Part shown: positions 8,267-18,443 of the stretch, piece after piece
How the letters are laid out: each line of letters begins with the position of its first letter
Position numbering within the stretch: position 1 is the stretch's first letter
Source of the DNA: an uncultured cyanobacterium
GTDB taxonomy: Bacteria > Cyanobacteriota > Cyanobacteriia > Thermostichales > Thermostichaceae
Direction: 5' to 3'
DNA length: 64,000 nt
Assembly (NCBI GenBank): GCA_937944885.1
Contig: CALFBB010000003.1
Span: 45,662 to 109,661 of the forward strand
Made by a program: the position numbers and the translations under genes
Notes under the pieces: model-generated
Told to the model about the DNA's origin: nothing
The model's database searches: none
Seen by the model: only the letters and a program-made list of their open reading frames with translations

Positions 8267-9502
8267 ATGGCCAGGATTAACGACCACTACCTCAAGCTGA
8301 AAGCCGGATACCTGTTTCCGGAGATTGCTCGTCGGGTGAGGGCTTTTGCCGAGGCCAACCCCACAGCTTCCATTATCAAGATGGGTATCGGTGATGTCAC
8401 GGAACCTTTGCCGGAAGCCTGTCGGGCGGCCATGATCCGCGCCGTAGAGGAGATGGGGGATCGGGCTACCTTCCGCGGCTATGGGCCTGAGCAGGGCTAT
8501 GAGTGGCTGCGCCAGGCAATTGCCGAGCATGATTTTCAAGCGCGGGGCTGTGATATTGATGCATCGGAGATTTTTGTCTCCGATGGCTCCAAGTGCGACT
8601 GTGGCAATATCCTGGATATCCTCGGCCACGACAACATCATTGCCGTTACGGATCCGGTTTATCCGGTGTATGTGGATACGAATGTTATGGCAGGACACAC
8701 GGGACCAGCCAATGACCGCGGCGAATACGAAGGGCTAGTCTACCTGCCGATCACTGCAGACAATCAGTTTACGGCTGACCTACCTGAGCAAAAGGTGGAT
8801 GTAGTCTATCTTTGCTTCCCCAACAATCCAACTGGGGCAGTAGCAACACAGGAGCATTTACAAGCTTGGGTGGACTATGCCCGTGCCCATGGTGCTTTGA
8901 TTTTGTTTGATGCTGCCTACGAAGCCTACATTACCGAGCCTGGGATCCCGCATTCCATCTACGAGATAGAGGGAGCCAGAGATTGCGCCATTGAGTTTCG
9001 CTCTTTTTCCAAGACCGCCGGCTTTACGGGCACTCGCTGTGCTTTTACCGTAGTACCCAAATCTCTGCAAGGGGAAACCAGCGATGGATCCCGGGTGGAT
9101 CTGTGGAGCTTGTGGAACCGCCGCCAGTCTACCAAGTTTAACGGCGTGTCCTACATTGTGCAGCGAGGTGCAGAAGCTGTTTACTCAGAAGCTGGCCAAG
9201 CCCAGGTGCGGCAACTGGTGAAGTTTTACCTAGAAAATGCCCGCATCATTCGGGAGCAACTCACGGCCGCCGGGATCCAGACCTATGGCGGAGTCAATGC
9301 CCCCTACGTTTGGGTGAAGGCCCCCCATGGCCTGAGCAGTTGGGAGTTCTTTGATAAGCTGTTACACCATTGTCATGTGGTAGGCACTCCTGGCTCCGGT
9401 TTCGGCAGTGCCGGGGAAGGGTATTTGCGCCTATCTGCCTTTAATAGCCGCACCCTTGTGGAAGAAGCGATGCGCCGCATTGCCAGCACTTTTGAGCCAT
9501 AA
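8267..9502 (+). CDS. dapL: LL-diaminopimelate aminotransferase
   Basis: PLP enzyme that converts tetrahydrodipicolinate directly to LL-diaminopimelate, the route to lysine and peptidoglycan used by cyanobacteria and plants. The 411-residue product begins [20 protein letters not shown] and contains IGDVTEPLP and [16 protein letters not shown]. It also has the Asn of [12 protein letters not shown], the Tyr of DAAYEAYI and the [13 protein letters not shown] segment carrying the PLP lysine. Length and motifs match the family throughout. The ATG at 8267 is the first in frame. No obvious operon partner. Confidence 0.96.
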   Translation: MARINDHYLKLKAGYLFPEIARRVRAFAEANPTASIIKMGIGDVTEPLPEACRAAMIRAVEEMGDRATFRGYGPEQGYEWLRQAIAEHDFQARGCDIDASEIFVSDGSKCDCGNILDILGHDNIIAVTDPVYPVYVDTNVMAGHTGPANDRGEYEGLVYLPITADNQFTADLPEQKVDVVYLCFPNNPTGAVATQEHLQAWVDYARAHGALILFDAAYEAYITEPGIPHSIYEIEGARDCAIEFRSFSKTAGFTGTRCAFTVVPKSLQGETSDGSRVDLWSLWNRRQSTKFNGVSYIVQRGAEAVYSEAGQAQVRQLVKFYLENARIIREQLTAAGIQTYGGVNAPYVWVKAPHGLSSWEFFDKLLHHCHVVGTPGSGFGSAGEGYLRLSAFNSRTLVEEAMRRIASTFEP

Positions 9503-9682
9503 CTGCGGGTCAGCTGAATATCCGGGGAGAAACCTGTCAGAGGTCTCCCTTTGAATTTCCAGAATTCAAGTTCACGTGGGGTGAAGGGTATTCGGAGGGC
9601 CTTTGTCTTTCCCGTGCCCTTACGCAGGTTATATTTCCTTCATATCCTTCGTAAATATATGATGAAGGGAGTGATTTCAGTG

Positions 9683-10294
9683 ATGCGTGCCATGTCTTCT
9701 ACGGATCCTGCTCGCCCCTTGGCTGCCCTTTGCTCTAGTCAGCATCGCGTCATCTTGCAACTTTTAAGCCAACTCTCTCAGGCAACCGATTGGGATCTCG
9801 GCCAACGGCGAACAGCGATCCAAAAATTACGGCAACGCTTATCTCGTCACATTCAACTGGAACGCCATGCCCTTTATCCTCTGCTGCGATCCTCCCTGGA
9901 TGGCGATGCCGACCAATGTGCTCAGATTAACCATCAGGAGCAGCAGCTGCGGGATTTGCTGCCACAGCTAACCTGCTTTTTGCATCAGGCGGAGCGCTCT
10001 CCTCAGCAACTCGATCCTGCTGTGGCACTGGGCTTCTATCATCAGCTCCGTGTTCAGTTCCAGCAGGAAGAACAGGTTCTTTACCCCCTCTTAGCCAACT
10101 GTGTCTCTGCTGCAGCCGAGCAACGGCAACTGCACCTTTTTCGTCGACGTCTGCAAGCTACTCTATCCGCTCATTCCCCGGCATCCCGGAGCCGTCGCCC
10201 TAGCTTAGAGGAGTTGGAACGGCAAGCGGTAACCCGGCCTGTGTTGCCCGGCGAGCAGTTTCGGCCAAACGGAGTGCAGTTTGTTGCTCCTTAA
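9683..10294 (+). CDS. Hemerythrin-like HHE domain protein with one ligand position changed
   Basis: A 203-residue cytoplasmic protein whose helices match the HHE cation-binding (hemerythrin-like) fold. Candidate ligands are the His in SSQHRVILQLL, the HIQLERHALYPLL helix and INHQEQQLRDLL. In the last helix the expected HxxxEE is QFQQEEQVLYPLL, so a Gln sits where a His ligand is usual. The C-terminal 50 residues are basic and low in order. An upstream ATG at 9551 would add 44 residues of non-family sequence. The ATG at 9683 is preferred because AAGGGAG lies upstream and the fold starts soon after. Possible role in oxygen, iron or NO handling; not established. Confidence 0.65.
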   Translation: MRAMSSTDPARPLAALCSSQHRVILQLLSQLSQATDWDLGQRRTAIQKLRQRLSRHIQLERHALYPLLRSSLDGDADQCAQINHQEQQLRDLLPQLTCFLHQAERSPQQLDPAVALGFYHQLRVQFQQEEQVLYPLLANCVSAAAEQRQLHLFRRRLQATLSAHSPASRSRRPSLEELERQAVTRPVLPGEQFRPNGVQFVAP

Positions 10295-10319
10295 CCGGCT
10301 TGTGTGGGTAACCTGACCA

Positions 10320-10729
10320 TGTCGGCCCCTTTGCTTTGTTACCGGCGGATTGGGTTCTACAGGCGCAGCGGCTAGTTGGTACCGCCAGCAGGTACTGACA
10401 GTCTTTCAAGAGATTGACCTCTTGATCGCGCCCCCACAACCCCTTGCTCCGCCCCCTTCATTGGCCAAGAAAAGAGGGTGATCGATAGGGTGGAGGTGCT
10501 GACTCGGCCCAATCTCGGCCTCCATACTCAGCCTCTTTCCTTTATCGGCCTACCGGTGCTCTCAGTACTCCTGCGGGAACCCGGCTCTCTCGGGGTACAG
10601 CTGGTGGCCGCTCCCTATCAAGAAGCTAAGCTACTGCGGGTGGCCGCTTATTTGGAGTCGCTCAGGATCCCCAACGCTCAACCCGTTGAGATGCAAAGGG
10701 ATCCCAGAGAAAAGTTTTTCCGTATCTAG
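10320..10729 (+). pseudogene. C-terminal remnant of an amidase-signature enzyme
   Basis: Three frames carry consecutive pieces of an amidase C-terminus. Frame one gives ALLPADWVLQAQRL (from 10333). Frame two gives WYRQQVLTVFQEIDLLIAPP (from 10377). Frame three gives VEVLTRPNLGLHTQPLSFIG, then LPVLSVLL and GVQLVAAPYQEAKLLRVA, to a stop at 10729. At least two frameshifts and loss of the whole catalytic N-terminal region (Ser-Ser-Lys triad) make this non-functional. The order of the pieces matches amidase proteins of the AtzF/biuret-hydrolase group, but that subfamily call is tentative. The open 83-codon frame at 10478-10729 should not be read as a gene. Confidence 0.75.
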
Positions 10730-11002
10730 CGTCTTTTTAAAGTTACTTCCAATATCAAACACTAGATATGTAGATTACTAGGGGTTTCTGAGGAGCTTTT
10801 GGACAAGATTAAGTTAGTGCAGATACAAGCCAAATCCCTGTCTGGGCAGGGCAGAGAACACTTTGCAGATAGGTGAGGTTTAAGTATCTAGATTAAAGGT
10901 AAATAAGGCTCAGAATTGTTGTATCGGATGACCCTTTTTCGGATCCTGGTCGATAGAATAAACGGCATAAAATAAACGCGACCCCCAATCCGGACTCTAT
11001 CT

Positions 11003-11908
11003 ATGGATCACTCTGCTTCCGTGGCCCGCCGCTACATGAAACTGTGCGAGGCCTATCTCTCCTTGAATGAAGCCTTTGACAGGTTGGATCAATCCCACAG
11101 CAGGCTACAGCGCCACTGCAAAGGGCTGCTCAGCTATTTCAGCACAGTTCACCAAGCTCTGGCTCAGCTGCCCCTTTTACAACAACAGGTGGAGCAAAGC
11201 AATCGCTGGCTCAACTCCCTGCAAGAAGAACTGCAGATTAAGGAAGCTCGAATCGGTGAACTGATTGCCAACTACGACCAAGTCTGTGGCCAGCTAGATG
11301 CTAGCCAAGCAGAACTCATGAGTGCTCAAGCCCTGATCGAGAAACTAGAAGTAGAAAATGCCCAGGTGTTGGAACGGTTGAGTCAGCTGACCCACTTGGA
11401 AAATGAGATGGCCAGCTTGCGGGAGCAACTGGCCCAAGCCAACACCGCTCGCCAAGAAATGGAAGCTCAAAATCGTCAGCTGGAACGAGCCTTGGGAGAC
11501 CGGGAGCAACAGATTTACAGCCTGCAAGAGCGACTGGCGCAAGCCGAAGAGGAGATCGCTCTTTTGAGAGCGCAACGGGAAGAAGCTCGGCAAATCGCCC
11601 AACTGGCCACCAGCCGTGCTGAACAGGCAGAAGCCAACCTGCACACTCAGGGCCAGGAAATGCAAGCCTTACAGAGCAAGCTGTATCGCGCCGAACAGCA
11701 ACTGGCCACGATCACTCTCAATGAGCTGGAACTGCTGCTCAGCGACGAGTCGATGACCACACTCCAAGAGACGGAACGGGCAATGGAAGTGGATAAGCAA
11801 GTCCTGGAAGCCTTGCCGCCTTCTTTTTCAGAAACTGAGAGCATTCTGCGGGAGATCGATCAGTTTATTTTGGAGTTTTCTGGGCAGGCAAGCCCCCAAG
11901 CGGCCTAA
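11003..11908 (+). CDS. Long coiled-coil protein of unknown function
   Basis: A 301-residue soluble protein. Residues 1-60 (MDHSASVARRYMKLCEAYLS and LNEAFDRLDQSHSRLQRHC) look like a short folded helical segment. From about residue 60 to 240 nearly continuous heptads form a coiled coil (QLPLLQQQVEQSNRWLNSLQ, RLSQLTHLENEMASLREQLA and similar). The last 60 residues are acidic and contain LNELELLLSDESMTTLQETE. No catalytic motif, signal peptide or membrane helix is present. A scaffold, structural or partner-binding role is plausible but not shown. An AT-rich 270-bp upstream region probably contains its promoter. Confidence 0.7.
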   Translation: MDHSASVARRYMKLCEAYLSLNEAFDRLDQSHSRLQRHCKGLLSYFSTVHQALAQLPLLQQQVEQSNRWLNSLQEELQIKEARIGELIANYDQVCGQLDASQAELMSAQALIEKLEVENAQVLERLSQLTHLENEMASLREQLAQANTARQEMEAQNRQLERALGDREQQIYSLQERLAQAEEEIALLRAQREEARQIAQLATSRAEQAEANLHTQGQEMQALQSKLYRAEQQLATITLNELELLLSDESMTTLQETERAMEVDKQVLEALPPSFSETESILREIDQFILEFSGQASPQAA

Positions 11909-12039
11909 AGCGAGGGAATCCCTTCTCTTTGGCCTTTGCTCAGCCGGGATCGGCTGGGAAAATATGAGGGCTGTCCTGCGAGGCAGCTTTTTTGTTGGCT
12001 TGTAAGGACTTGTAAGGATCAGAATCCGGTTGAGGGAGG

Positions 12040-14952
12040 CTAGTCCTCCAACCAAGGTTGGCAACTACAAACCAAATGCCGATCCCCGTAGGCATTGTCA
12101 ATGCGACTAACGCTCGGCCAAAACTTGTGGGCTTTGACCCAAGGGGCAGGGTAGGCCGCCAGCGAACGGGAATAGGGACGATCCCAGTGATCCGCTGCCA
12201 CCACCGGGGCAGTGTGAGGGGCTAATTTGAGGGGGTTACGTAAGGGATCCATTTCCCCCCGTTCAATAGCAGCAATCTCCTGGCGAATGGCAATCATGGC
12301 CTCACAAAAGCGATCCAATTCTTCTAGAGACTCACTCTCGGTGGGTTCCACCATCATGGTGCCTGCCACTGGCCAAGAGATCGTCGGGGCATGGAAACCG
12401 TAGTCCATCAGCCGCTTGGCTACATCCTCCACTTCAATGCCGGCACTTTTTTTCAGGGGGCGCAAATCCAGAATGCACTCATGGGCCACCCAGCCGCCGG
12501 ATCCCTTGTAAAGCACGGGGTAATAGGGATCCAAGCGCTTGGCAATGTAGTTGGCATTCAAAATGGCCACCTGGGTTGCTAGGGTGAGGCCGGCGGATCC
12601 CAGCAGGCGGATGTAGACCCAGGGGATCGGCAAGATACTGGCACTTCCCCAAGGGGCGGCACTGACTGGGCCATTGCACCCCGGTAAGAAAGGATGACCG
12701 GGCAAATAGGGCAACAGATGGGCGGCTACCCCGATCGGCCCCACCCCTGGGCCACCGCCCCCGTGGGGGATACAGAAAGTTTTGTGCAGATTTAAATGGC
12801 AAACATCGGCCCCCAGCTCAGCAGGACGACAGAGACCCACCTGGGCATTGAGATTGGCCCCGTCCATGTACACCTGCCCACCGGCCTCATGCACAATTCG
12901 GCAAATGTCACGGATCCCCTCTTCAAATACTCCATGGGTAGAGGGATAGGTAATCATCAAAGCCGCCAGCTGGTGGCGGTGCTGCTCCACCTTGGCCTGT
13001 AAATCCGCCAGATCAACATTGCCTGCCCCATCACAGGCGACACTGACCACCCGCATCCCTGCCATGACCGCACTGGCCGGGTTAGTGCCGTGGGCAGAGG
13101 TGGGAATTAGACACACCTGCCGATGCCCTTCTCCGCGAGCCTGGTGGTAACGGCGAATGGCCAACAGCCCGGCGTATTCTCCTTGGGAGCCGGCATTGGG
13201 CTGGAGAGAAATCCCGGCAAAGCCGGTGATCTCCGCTAACATCTGTTCCAGTTGGGCAAATAGCTTTTGGTAACCGCGCGCCTGCTCCAAAGGAGCAAAA
13301 GGGTGAAGCTGAGCAAACTCCGGCCAGGTAACCGGCAGCATCTCCACGGTGGCATTCAGCTTCATGGTGCAAGAACCCAGCGGGATCATGGAGTGGGTCA
13401 GCGACAAATCCCGACTTTGTAAGCGGTGGATATAGCGCAGCAGCTCCGTTTCCGAGTGGTAGCGGTTGAAAACGGGGTGGGTGAGATAAGAGCTGGTGCG
13501 AATCAAAGCAGAGGGTAAACTTTGGCTAAGAGGGGGATCCCCAATCTCCTCCAACAGGGATCCGGTAAACACGTAGAACAGATCCCGTAGATCCTTGGAA
13601 GTGGTAGCTTCATCTAGGGTTAGCCCCAAGGTTTGCTCATCAATTTGACGGAGATTGATCCGCTGTTCAACGGCACGAGCTTGAATCTCTTGGAGTTGGG
13701 CAGGGGATGGGCTTTTCACCCAGAAGGTATCGAAGAAGTGCTCCGGCCCCACCTCGTAGCCTGCCTCACGCAGCTTAGCTGCCAAGTTGTGGGCCTGTTG
13801 GTTAATGCGCAGCGCCATCTGACGCAACCCTTTGGGGCCGTGGTAGATGGCGTACATGGAAGCCATCACCGCCAAAAGCACCTGCGCCGTACAGATGTTG
13901 CTGGTGGCCTTATCACGGCGGATGTGTTGTTCCCGGGTTTGTAAAGCCAGCCGCAGTGCCGGATTGCCTTCGGCATCTTGGGAAACCCCCACCAGGCGTC
14001 CCGGCAGGAGGCGCTTGTGTTCGGTGCGGGTAGCAAAATAAGCAGCGTGGGGGCCCCCATACCCTAGGGGAACACCAAACCGCTGGGTGGATCCCACCAC
14101 AATATCAGCTCCCCATTCCCCCGGCGGTTGGAGCAAAGTGAGGCTAAGGAGATCCGCCGCCACGGTTACTTGGATCCCCTGTTGGTGAGCCTGCTTCACC
14201 AACTCGCGGTAGTCGCGAATTTCACCATAGGTATTGGGGTATTGCAGCAACAATCCAAAACCGGCCTGATCCAAGCAAAACTCCGCCGGATCCGCCACCC
14301 GAATCTGGATCCCCAAGGGTTCAGCCCGTGTTTGCAGCACCGCTATGGTTTGGGGGTGACAGCCTCGATCCACCCAAAACAGCCGGGATCCCTGGCGAGC
14401 CAGCCCATAACTGAGGGTCATGGCTTCTGCAGCTGCCGTGGCTTCATCCAGCAACGAAGCATTGGCAATCTCCATGCCCGTCAGGTCAATCACCATCGTT
14501 TGGAAATTCAACAGGGCCTCTAAGCGTCCCTGGGCAATCTCCGCTTGATAAGGGGTGTACTGGGTGTACCAGCCGGGGTTTTCCAGAATGTTGCGCTGAA
14601 TCACGGGCGGAGTGAGGCAGTTGGCGTAGCCCATGCCCAAAAAGGAGCGCCACACCTGGTTTTGAGCAGCAATTTCCTTGAGCTCCGCCAACACCTGCTG
14701 CTCGCTGCGTGGGGATCCCAGTTGCAGAGGCCGTAGGGTACGAATTGCTGCCGGTACAGCTTTCTCCGTCAATTCCTGGAGGGATCCCAGCCCTAAAGCC
14801 TGCAGCATCTGCCCAATCTGCTCTATATCCGGGCCAATGTGCCGCCTCACAAACTGCTCTGGCTGCTGAAGAAGCTCTAGTTCAGGGGATTGGGGTTGCT
14901 CCTGCGCAGAAGAGATGGCAGGGGCTGGATTGAGAATGGCAGAGTCAGTCAT
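12040..14952 (-). CDS. gcvP: Glycine dehydrogenase (decarboxylating), P-protein of the glycine cleavage system
   Basis: PLP enzyme that decarboxylates glycine and passes the aminomethyl group to the lipoyl arm of the H-protein; in cyanobacteria it serves photorespiratory glycine and C1 metabolism. The 970-residue product is the long fused form. The N-terminal half has [14 protein letters not shown] and [15 protein letters not shown]. The C-terminal half has [11 protein letters not shown] and the glycine-rich PLP segment [20 protein letters not shown] with the Schiff-base lysine. The end ([12 protein letters not shown]) is complete. gcvT and gcvH are not adjacent. I looked for a glycine riboswitch in the 130 bases before the gene and saw none. 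Confidence 0.97.
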   Translation of the reverse strand: MTDSAILNPAPAISSAQEQPQSPELELLQQPEQFVRRHIGPDIEQIGQMLQALGLGSLQELTEKAVPAAIRTLRPLQLGSPRSEQQVLAELKEIAAQNQVWRSFLGMGYANCLTPPVIQRNILENPGWYTQYTPYQAEIAQGRLEALLNFQTMVIDLTGMEIANASLLDEATAAAEAMTLSYGLARQGSRLFWVDRGCHPQTIAVLQTRAEPLGIQIRVADPAEFCLDQAGFGLLLQYPNTYGEIRDYRELVKQAHQQGIQVTVAADLLSLTLLQPPGEWGADIVVGSTQRFGVPLGYGGPHAAYFATRTEHKRLLPGRLVGVSQDAEGNPALRLALQTREQHIRRDKATSNICTAQVLLAVMASMYAIYHGPKGLRQMALRINQQAHNLAAKLREAGYEVGPEHFFDTFWVKSPSPAQLQEIQARAVEQRINLRQIDEQTLGLTLDEATTSKDLRDLFYVFTGSLLEEIGDPPLSQSLPSALIRTSSYLTHPVFNRYHSETELLRYIHRLQSRDLSLTHSMIPLGSCTMKLNATVEMLPVTWPEFAQLHPFAPLEQARGYQKLFAQLEQMLAEITGFAGISLQPNAGSQGEYAGLLAIRRYHQARGEGHRQVCLIPTSAHGTNPASAVMAGMRVVSVACDGAGNVDLADLQAKVEQHRHQLAALMITYPSTHGVFEEGIRDICRIVHEAGGQVYMDGANLNAQVGLCRPAELGADVCHLNLHKTFCIPHGGGGPGVGPIGVAAHLLPYLPGHPFLPGCNGPVSAAPWGSASILPIPWVYIRLLGSAGLTLATQVAILNANYIAKRLDPYYPVLYKGSGGWVAHECILDLRPLKKSAGIEVEDVAKRLMDYGFHAPTISWPVAGTMMVEPTESESLEELDRFCEAMIAIRQEIAAIERGEMDPLRNPLKLAPHTAPVVAADHWDRPYSRSLAAYPAPWVKAHKFWPSVSRIDNAYGDRHLVCSCQPWLED

Positions 14953-15137
14953 GGTGCAAAGCTGGACTCAGGAAAGAGACTGTTTACCGATCATAGTTGT
15001 TAAAAATTGTTTCTGTAGGGATCCAGATCCGGTCTCAGCCCTCGATTTGAGGTTGAGGGGATGAGACACTAAATGGTCGGAGGATGTTATTGCTCAATCA
15101 GATGAGACTCTTGAATCCTGTTCGGAGAAGTGGTGTT

Positions 15138-15506
15138 ATGCGTTGTCTGCTGTCCGCCCTTGTTCGCATTCTGTTAGTTCTGTGCCTGAGCTTTGCCCCC
15201 TTGGGAATTCTGGGTGTGGCTCATGCTGCACAACTCCCTGCTGTGAAGCATCTGGATACCCCGATTGATGTCAACAACACCATTTTGCGTAACTATCGTC
15301 AACTACCGGGTTTCTATCCCACCCTGGCGCGTATTTTGGTTCAAAATGCTCCGTACAGCAGCTTAGAGGATATGCTGCAGATCCCAGGCCTGACAGAAGA
15401 GCAAAAAGCTTTGATCAAGGCCAATGCCGAGAACTTTGTCATCGGCGAATATCAGGAGGGAGCTAACCAGTTGGAAAACCGCATCAACCAGGGCTACTAC
15501 GGCTAA
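15138..15506 (+). CDS. psbU: PsbU, 12-kDa extrinsic protein of photosystem II
   Basis: Lumenal protein that stabilises the oxygen-evolving cluster. It has an N-terminal signal peptide ([20 protein letters not shown] ending VAHAA). The mature part runs from [16 protein letters not shown] through [19 protein letters not shown] to the helix-hairpin-helix region [14 protein letters not shown] and [20 protein letters not shown]. The start is uncertain. ATGs at 15084 and 15102 give a longer leader, but at 15084 the GGAGG abuts the ATG directly. The ATG at 15138 has GGAG ten bases upstream and gives a normal export signal of about 31 residues. Family identity is clear; presence of PsbU is a strong cyanobacterial marker. 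Confidence 0.93.
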   Translation: MRCLLSALVRILLVLCLSFAPLGILGVAHAAQLPAVKHLDTPIDVNNTILRNYRQLPGFYPTLARILVQNAPYSSLEDMLQIPGLTEEQKALIKANAENFVIGEYQEGANQLENRINQGYYG

Positions 15507-15567
15507 TTCCGGCGCTGTGAGGGGAATTGCTCATTTGACTGCCTTCTTACTGAGTTAAGGAGGCAGC

Positions 15568-16599
15568 ATGCCCTACGATAACGTTTGCAAGTACTTGGTG
15601 GAATTGTTCCCGGATGCTTTTGCCGAGTGGTTACTGGGATCCGCTGTCCCCTTGGTTCAGTTGCAGCCGACGGAGTTATCCACCGAGCCGATCCGAGCTG
15701 ATTCCCTGATTCTGCTGAGGGCTGAGAATCTGATTTTGCATCTGGAGTTCCAAACTGACCCTGATCCGGATATTCCTTTTCGCATGGCGGATTATTGCCT
15801 GCGCCTCTATCGCCGCTACCCAGATCAACAGGTGCGGCAAGTTGTGGTCTATCTGAGAAAAACCCGCTCGGAACGGGTTTACCAGACCTCTTTTCAAAGA
15901 GGGCTTCTATCCCATCAATTTGAGGTGTTGCGGCTGTGGGAGCAGGATCCGGAGACCCTGTCTCGGTACCCAGGACTGTTGCCCTTTGTAGTGCTGGCAA
16001 AGCCTGAAGAGCCAGAGCCAAGCTTACGGCAGGTGGCCAGAGCGATTGCAGAAATAGCAAACCCAGCTCTCCAGCAGGAAGTCAAAGCAGCTACTGCTGT
16101 TCTGGCAGGATTAATATGGACGCCAGAGGAGATCAGCAGAGTACTGGGAGGTCTGGCGGTGAGGGAGTCTGTGATTTACCAGCGATGGCGGGCAGAAGCG
16201 CTGAAAGAAGGGCGAGAAGAAGGGTTACAGCAAGGGTTACAACAAGGGTTACAACAGGGGTTACAACAGGGGCTACAGCAAGGGTTACAACAGGGGTTAC
16301 AACAAGGGTTACAACAGGGGCTACAGCAAGGGTTACAACAGGGGCTACAGCAAGGGTTACAACAGGGGTTACAGCAAGGGTTACAACAGGGGCTACAGCA
16401 AGAAGCAGCCCGTCTGACCCTAGGTCAACTGCGGCGCAAGCTGGGTCCTTTGCCAGAGGAGATATCTGAGAGCATCCGGCTTCTGTCTACCCAGCAATTG
16501 GAGACTCTGGCGGAAGCCTTGTTGGACTTTCAAAGCTTGGCCGATTTGGTTCACTGGCTCAGGGATCCCTCCTCTAATGAGCATGCGATTGAACCTTAG
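15568..16599 (+). CDS. Rpn/PD-(D/E)XK-like and DUF4351 protein with an expanded LQQG repeat
   Basis: A 343-residue member of a cyanobacterial family related to Rpn (YhgA-like, transposase_31) nucleases. The N-terminal domain starts MPYDNVCKYLVELFPDAFAE and contains the candidate nuclease strands LILLRAENLILHLEFQTDPD and QVRQVVVYLRKT. A helical linker (residues 150-215) follows. Next come 14 perfect LQQG tetrapeptides plus LQQE (residues 220-279). The C-terminal DUF4351-type tail runs TLGQLRRKLGPLPEEISESI to LDFQSLADLVHWL. Related proteins usually have a few such Gln/Gly-rich repeats; here the tract is long and encoded by near-identical 12-mers. Activity not shown; possibly a mobile-element-associated nuclease. 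Confidence 0.75.
   Translation: MPYDNVCKYLVELFPDAFAEWLLGSAVPLVQLQPTELSTEPIRADSLILLRAENLILHLEFQTDPDPDIPFRMADYCLRLYRRYPDQQVRQVVVYLRKTRSERVYQTSFQRGLLSHQFEVLRLWEQDPETLSRYPGLLPFVVLAKPEEPEPSLRQVARAIAEIANPALQQEVKAATAVLAGLIWTPEEISRVLGGLAVRESVIYQRWRAEALKEGREEGLQQGLQQGLQQGLQQGLQQGLQQGLQQGLQQGLQQGLQQGLQQGLQQGLQQGLQQGLQQEAARLTLGQLRRKLGPLPEEISESIRLLSTQQLETLAEALLDFQSLADLVHWLRDPSSNEHAIEP
16225..16404 (+). repeat. 12-bp coding minisatellite, 14 full units plus one diverged unit
   Basis: Head-to-tail 12-mers of the forms TTACAACAGGGG, TTACAACAAGGG, TTACAGCAAGGG and CTACAGCAAGGG, all coding LQQG; the fifteenth unit ends AAGAA (LQQE). Variation is confined to synonymous positions. The three-base multiple keeps all frames open, which creates a long but spurious second-frame ORF of Arg-Val-Thr repeats. 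Confidence 0.95.
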
Positions 16600-16650
16600 C
16601 TCCTGTCGGCTCGGAATTCTGGTGCAACCTCACTTATCCGACTCGGCTCT

Positions 16651-17730
16651 ATGAAACTGCCACGGGTGCTGATCTGTGGCTACTATGGCTACGGCAATGG
16701 TGGCGATGAGGCGTTGTTGCTGGCCCTCCTGCAGCAGCTCCAACAGTTGTCTGTTCCCGTGCAGCCGGTGGTACTCTCTCGTCAGCCTGCCCAAACGGCA
16801 GCCACCTACTCGGTCTTAGCTTGCCCTCGCTTTAACGGGTTGGCTCTCCAGCGTTGTTTACGGGAGGCCAAAGCTTTTGTTTGGGGTGGAGGCAGCCTGT
16901 TGCAGGATCGCACCAGCTGGCGAAGTCCTCTCTACTACCTGGGGGTGATGGGCTTGGCTCAACAACTGAAGCTCAAAACTTTTGCCTGGGCCCAGGGGAT
17001 AGGCCCGCTGGATCGAGGGTGGATCCGCTACTTGGCACGACACTCCTTGGCGGGTTGTACGGCCGTAAGTGTGCGCGACAAAGTCACCTCAGCATTACTG
17101 GAAAACTGGGGGATCCCTCACCAAGTGGCTCCGGATCCGGTATGGGGTTTAACGGCCAAAAGGCTACCAGAATGGGATAGCTGGCCACAACCCCGTATTG
17201 CAGTGGTATTACGCCAGCACCCTCACCTGACACCGGCTCGCCTAGAGGCCATCAGTCAGGGACTGAGACAACTACAAGCTTCTACCGGCGCCTATTTCTT
17301 GTTTATTCCCTTCCAGTTAGCTCCCCAGGGATCCCCAGATCTAGGGGCCGATTACCGCTTGGCTCAGGATTTGCAACAGCGTATGCCTGGCCATAGCCAG
17401 ATCCTGGAAATTCGGGATCCCTGTTTGCTGAAGGGGAGTTTCCGCGGGGTAAGCTTGGTGATTACAATGCGCTACCACGGCTTGGTGATGGCAGCAGCAG
17501 AGGGCTGTCGTTGCTTTGGTCTTAGCTATGACCCCAAGGTAAGAGCTTTGTTGCAAGAGTTACACATGCCTGGCTGGGAGTTGGAAACCTTTCCCACGGA
17601 GGTAGAAACTCTGCATCAGCATTGGTTAGCCTGTTACGAGCAGGGTTTAGCCCTTACCCCTGCGGATATTCAGGCTTGGGTCCGGCGTTCTGCCCGGCAC
17701 GGGGACCTTCTCAGACAGCATCTAACCTGA
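16651..17730 (+). CDS. csaB: Polysaccharide pyruvyl transferase CsaB
   Basis: Transfers pyruvate to cell-wall polysaccharide, which in other bacteria creates the ligand for SLH-domain surface proteins. The 359-residue product has MKLPRVLICGYYGYGNGGDE at the N-terminus. The later motifs are FVWGGGSLLQDRTSWRSPLY, WAQGIGPLDRG, AVSVRDKVTSALL and the conserved VITMRYHGLVMAAAEGCRCF. Length and motif order match the CsaB family. It precedes a CPBP protease and a hydrolase on the same strand by about 100 bases, with no sign of coupling. SLH-containing porins are typical of cyanobacteria, consistent with this role. Confidence 0.92.
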   Translation: MKLPRVLICGYYGYGNGGDEALLLALLQQLQQLSVPVQPVVLSRQPAQTAATYSVLACPRFNGLALQRCLREAKAFVWGGGSLLQDRTSWRSPLYYLGVMGLAQQLKLKTFAWAQGIGPLDRGWIRYLARHSLAGCTAVSVRDKVTSALLENWGIPHQVAPDPVWGLTAKRLPEWDSWPQPRIAVVLRQHPHLTPARLEAISQGLRQLQASTGAYFLFIPFQLAPQGSPDLGADYRLAQDLQQRMPGHSQILEIRDPCLLKGSFRGVSLVITMRYHGLVMAAAEGCRCFGLSYDPKVRALLQELHMPGWELETFPTEVETLHQHWLACYEQGLALTPADIQAWVRRSARHGDLLRQHLT

Positions 17731-17839
17731 GAAGAGCCGTCCCAGCTTGCCACCGCCAGCCCCCTCACTGATCCGATTGGGAACAGGGGAAAGACGGGGT
17801 TACTGCTTTGGTTAAGATCACAGCCTATCTATTCATGTC

Positions 17840-18433
17840 ATGCCCTCTATGACTGCACAAGTCCACCCCCTTACCCGCACAGAAGTTCTGAGCGCCCTGA
17901 TTCTCACCAGTGGGAGTTTAACTCTCCTAGCTGGTCTATGGGGTTGGCTGGGATCCGTACCCATTCCATTGTTTTGGGATCCACTAGCGCTGTTGTGGGG
18001 ATGCGGGTTAGGGCTAGGGGTAATTTTGCTCAGTGAGCTGGTTTATCAGGCTTGGCCTGCTTACCGTCAGGCTGCCCGTGCCTATCTGGGCTTGGTGGTG
18101 GATCCCTTGCAATGGGGGGATGTGTTTTGGCTGGGCCTGTTGCCGGGTTGGAGCGAGGAATGGTTGTTCCGTGGCGTGTTGGTCTCGGTAGCTGTGGCCG
18201 GCCCCCTGGGCTGGATAGGGGGGATCCTCTGCAGCAGTCTTTTGTTTGGGGCGCTGCATTTGCTGGAATGGCGGGGCTGGCCCTATGCCTTCTGGGCTAC
18301 TCTCGTTGGGGTGCTGCTGGGTTTGGGGTTGTGGCTTTCTGGGAACTTGCTGGTGACTATTGTTGCCCATACCTTGACCAATTGGGTGGCTGCCGGTTGG
18401 TGGAAATATCACCATTCCCAAGCGGAGGACTAA
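17840..18433 (+). CDS. CPBP-family intramembrane metalloprotease (CAAX protease-like)
   Basis: A 197-residue multi-pass membrane protein, with helices starting near VLSALILTSGSLTLLAGL and continuing through the protein. Three family motifs are present: EE-R in SEEWLFRGVL (about residues 106-115), the FGALHL histidine, and the HTLTNW histidine near residue 178. Such enzymes are glutamate/histidine-type intramembrane proteases; in cyanobacteria their substrates are mostly unknown. The stop at 18433 is ten bases before the TTG start of the next gene, so the pair is probably an operon. Confidence 0.88.
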   Translation: MPSMTAQVHPLTRTEVLSALILTSGSLTLLAGLWGWLGSVPIPLFWDPLALLWGCGLGLGVILLSELVYQAWPAYRQAARAYLGLVVDPLQWGDVFWLGLLPGWSEEWLFRGVLVSVAVAGPLGWIGGILCSSLLFGALHLLEWRGWPYAFWATLVGVLLGLGLWLSGNLLVTIVAHTLTNWVAAGWWKYHHSQAED

Positions 18434-18443
18434 AAGAAACCGT

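Noticed and set aside
14953..15083. Possible glycine riboswitch before gcvP
   Set aside because: The conserved aptamer bases were not found; only a small CCCTC/GAGGG hairpin is present.
16225..16404. Regular DNA repeats resembling an array such as CRISPR
   Set aside because: Units are 12 bases, directly adjacent, with no spacers, and code for LQQG in frame with a protein.
16116..16469. Second-frame ORF of Arg-Val-Thr repeats
   Set aside because: It arises because the 12-bp repeats keep every frame open; the frame reading LQQG has folded domains on both sides.
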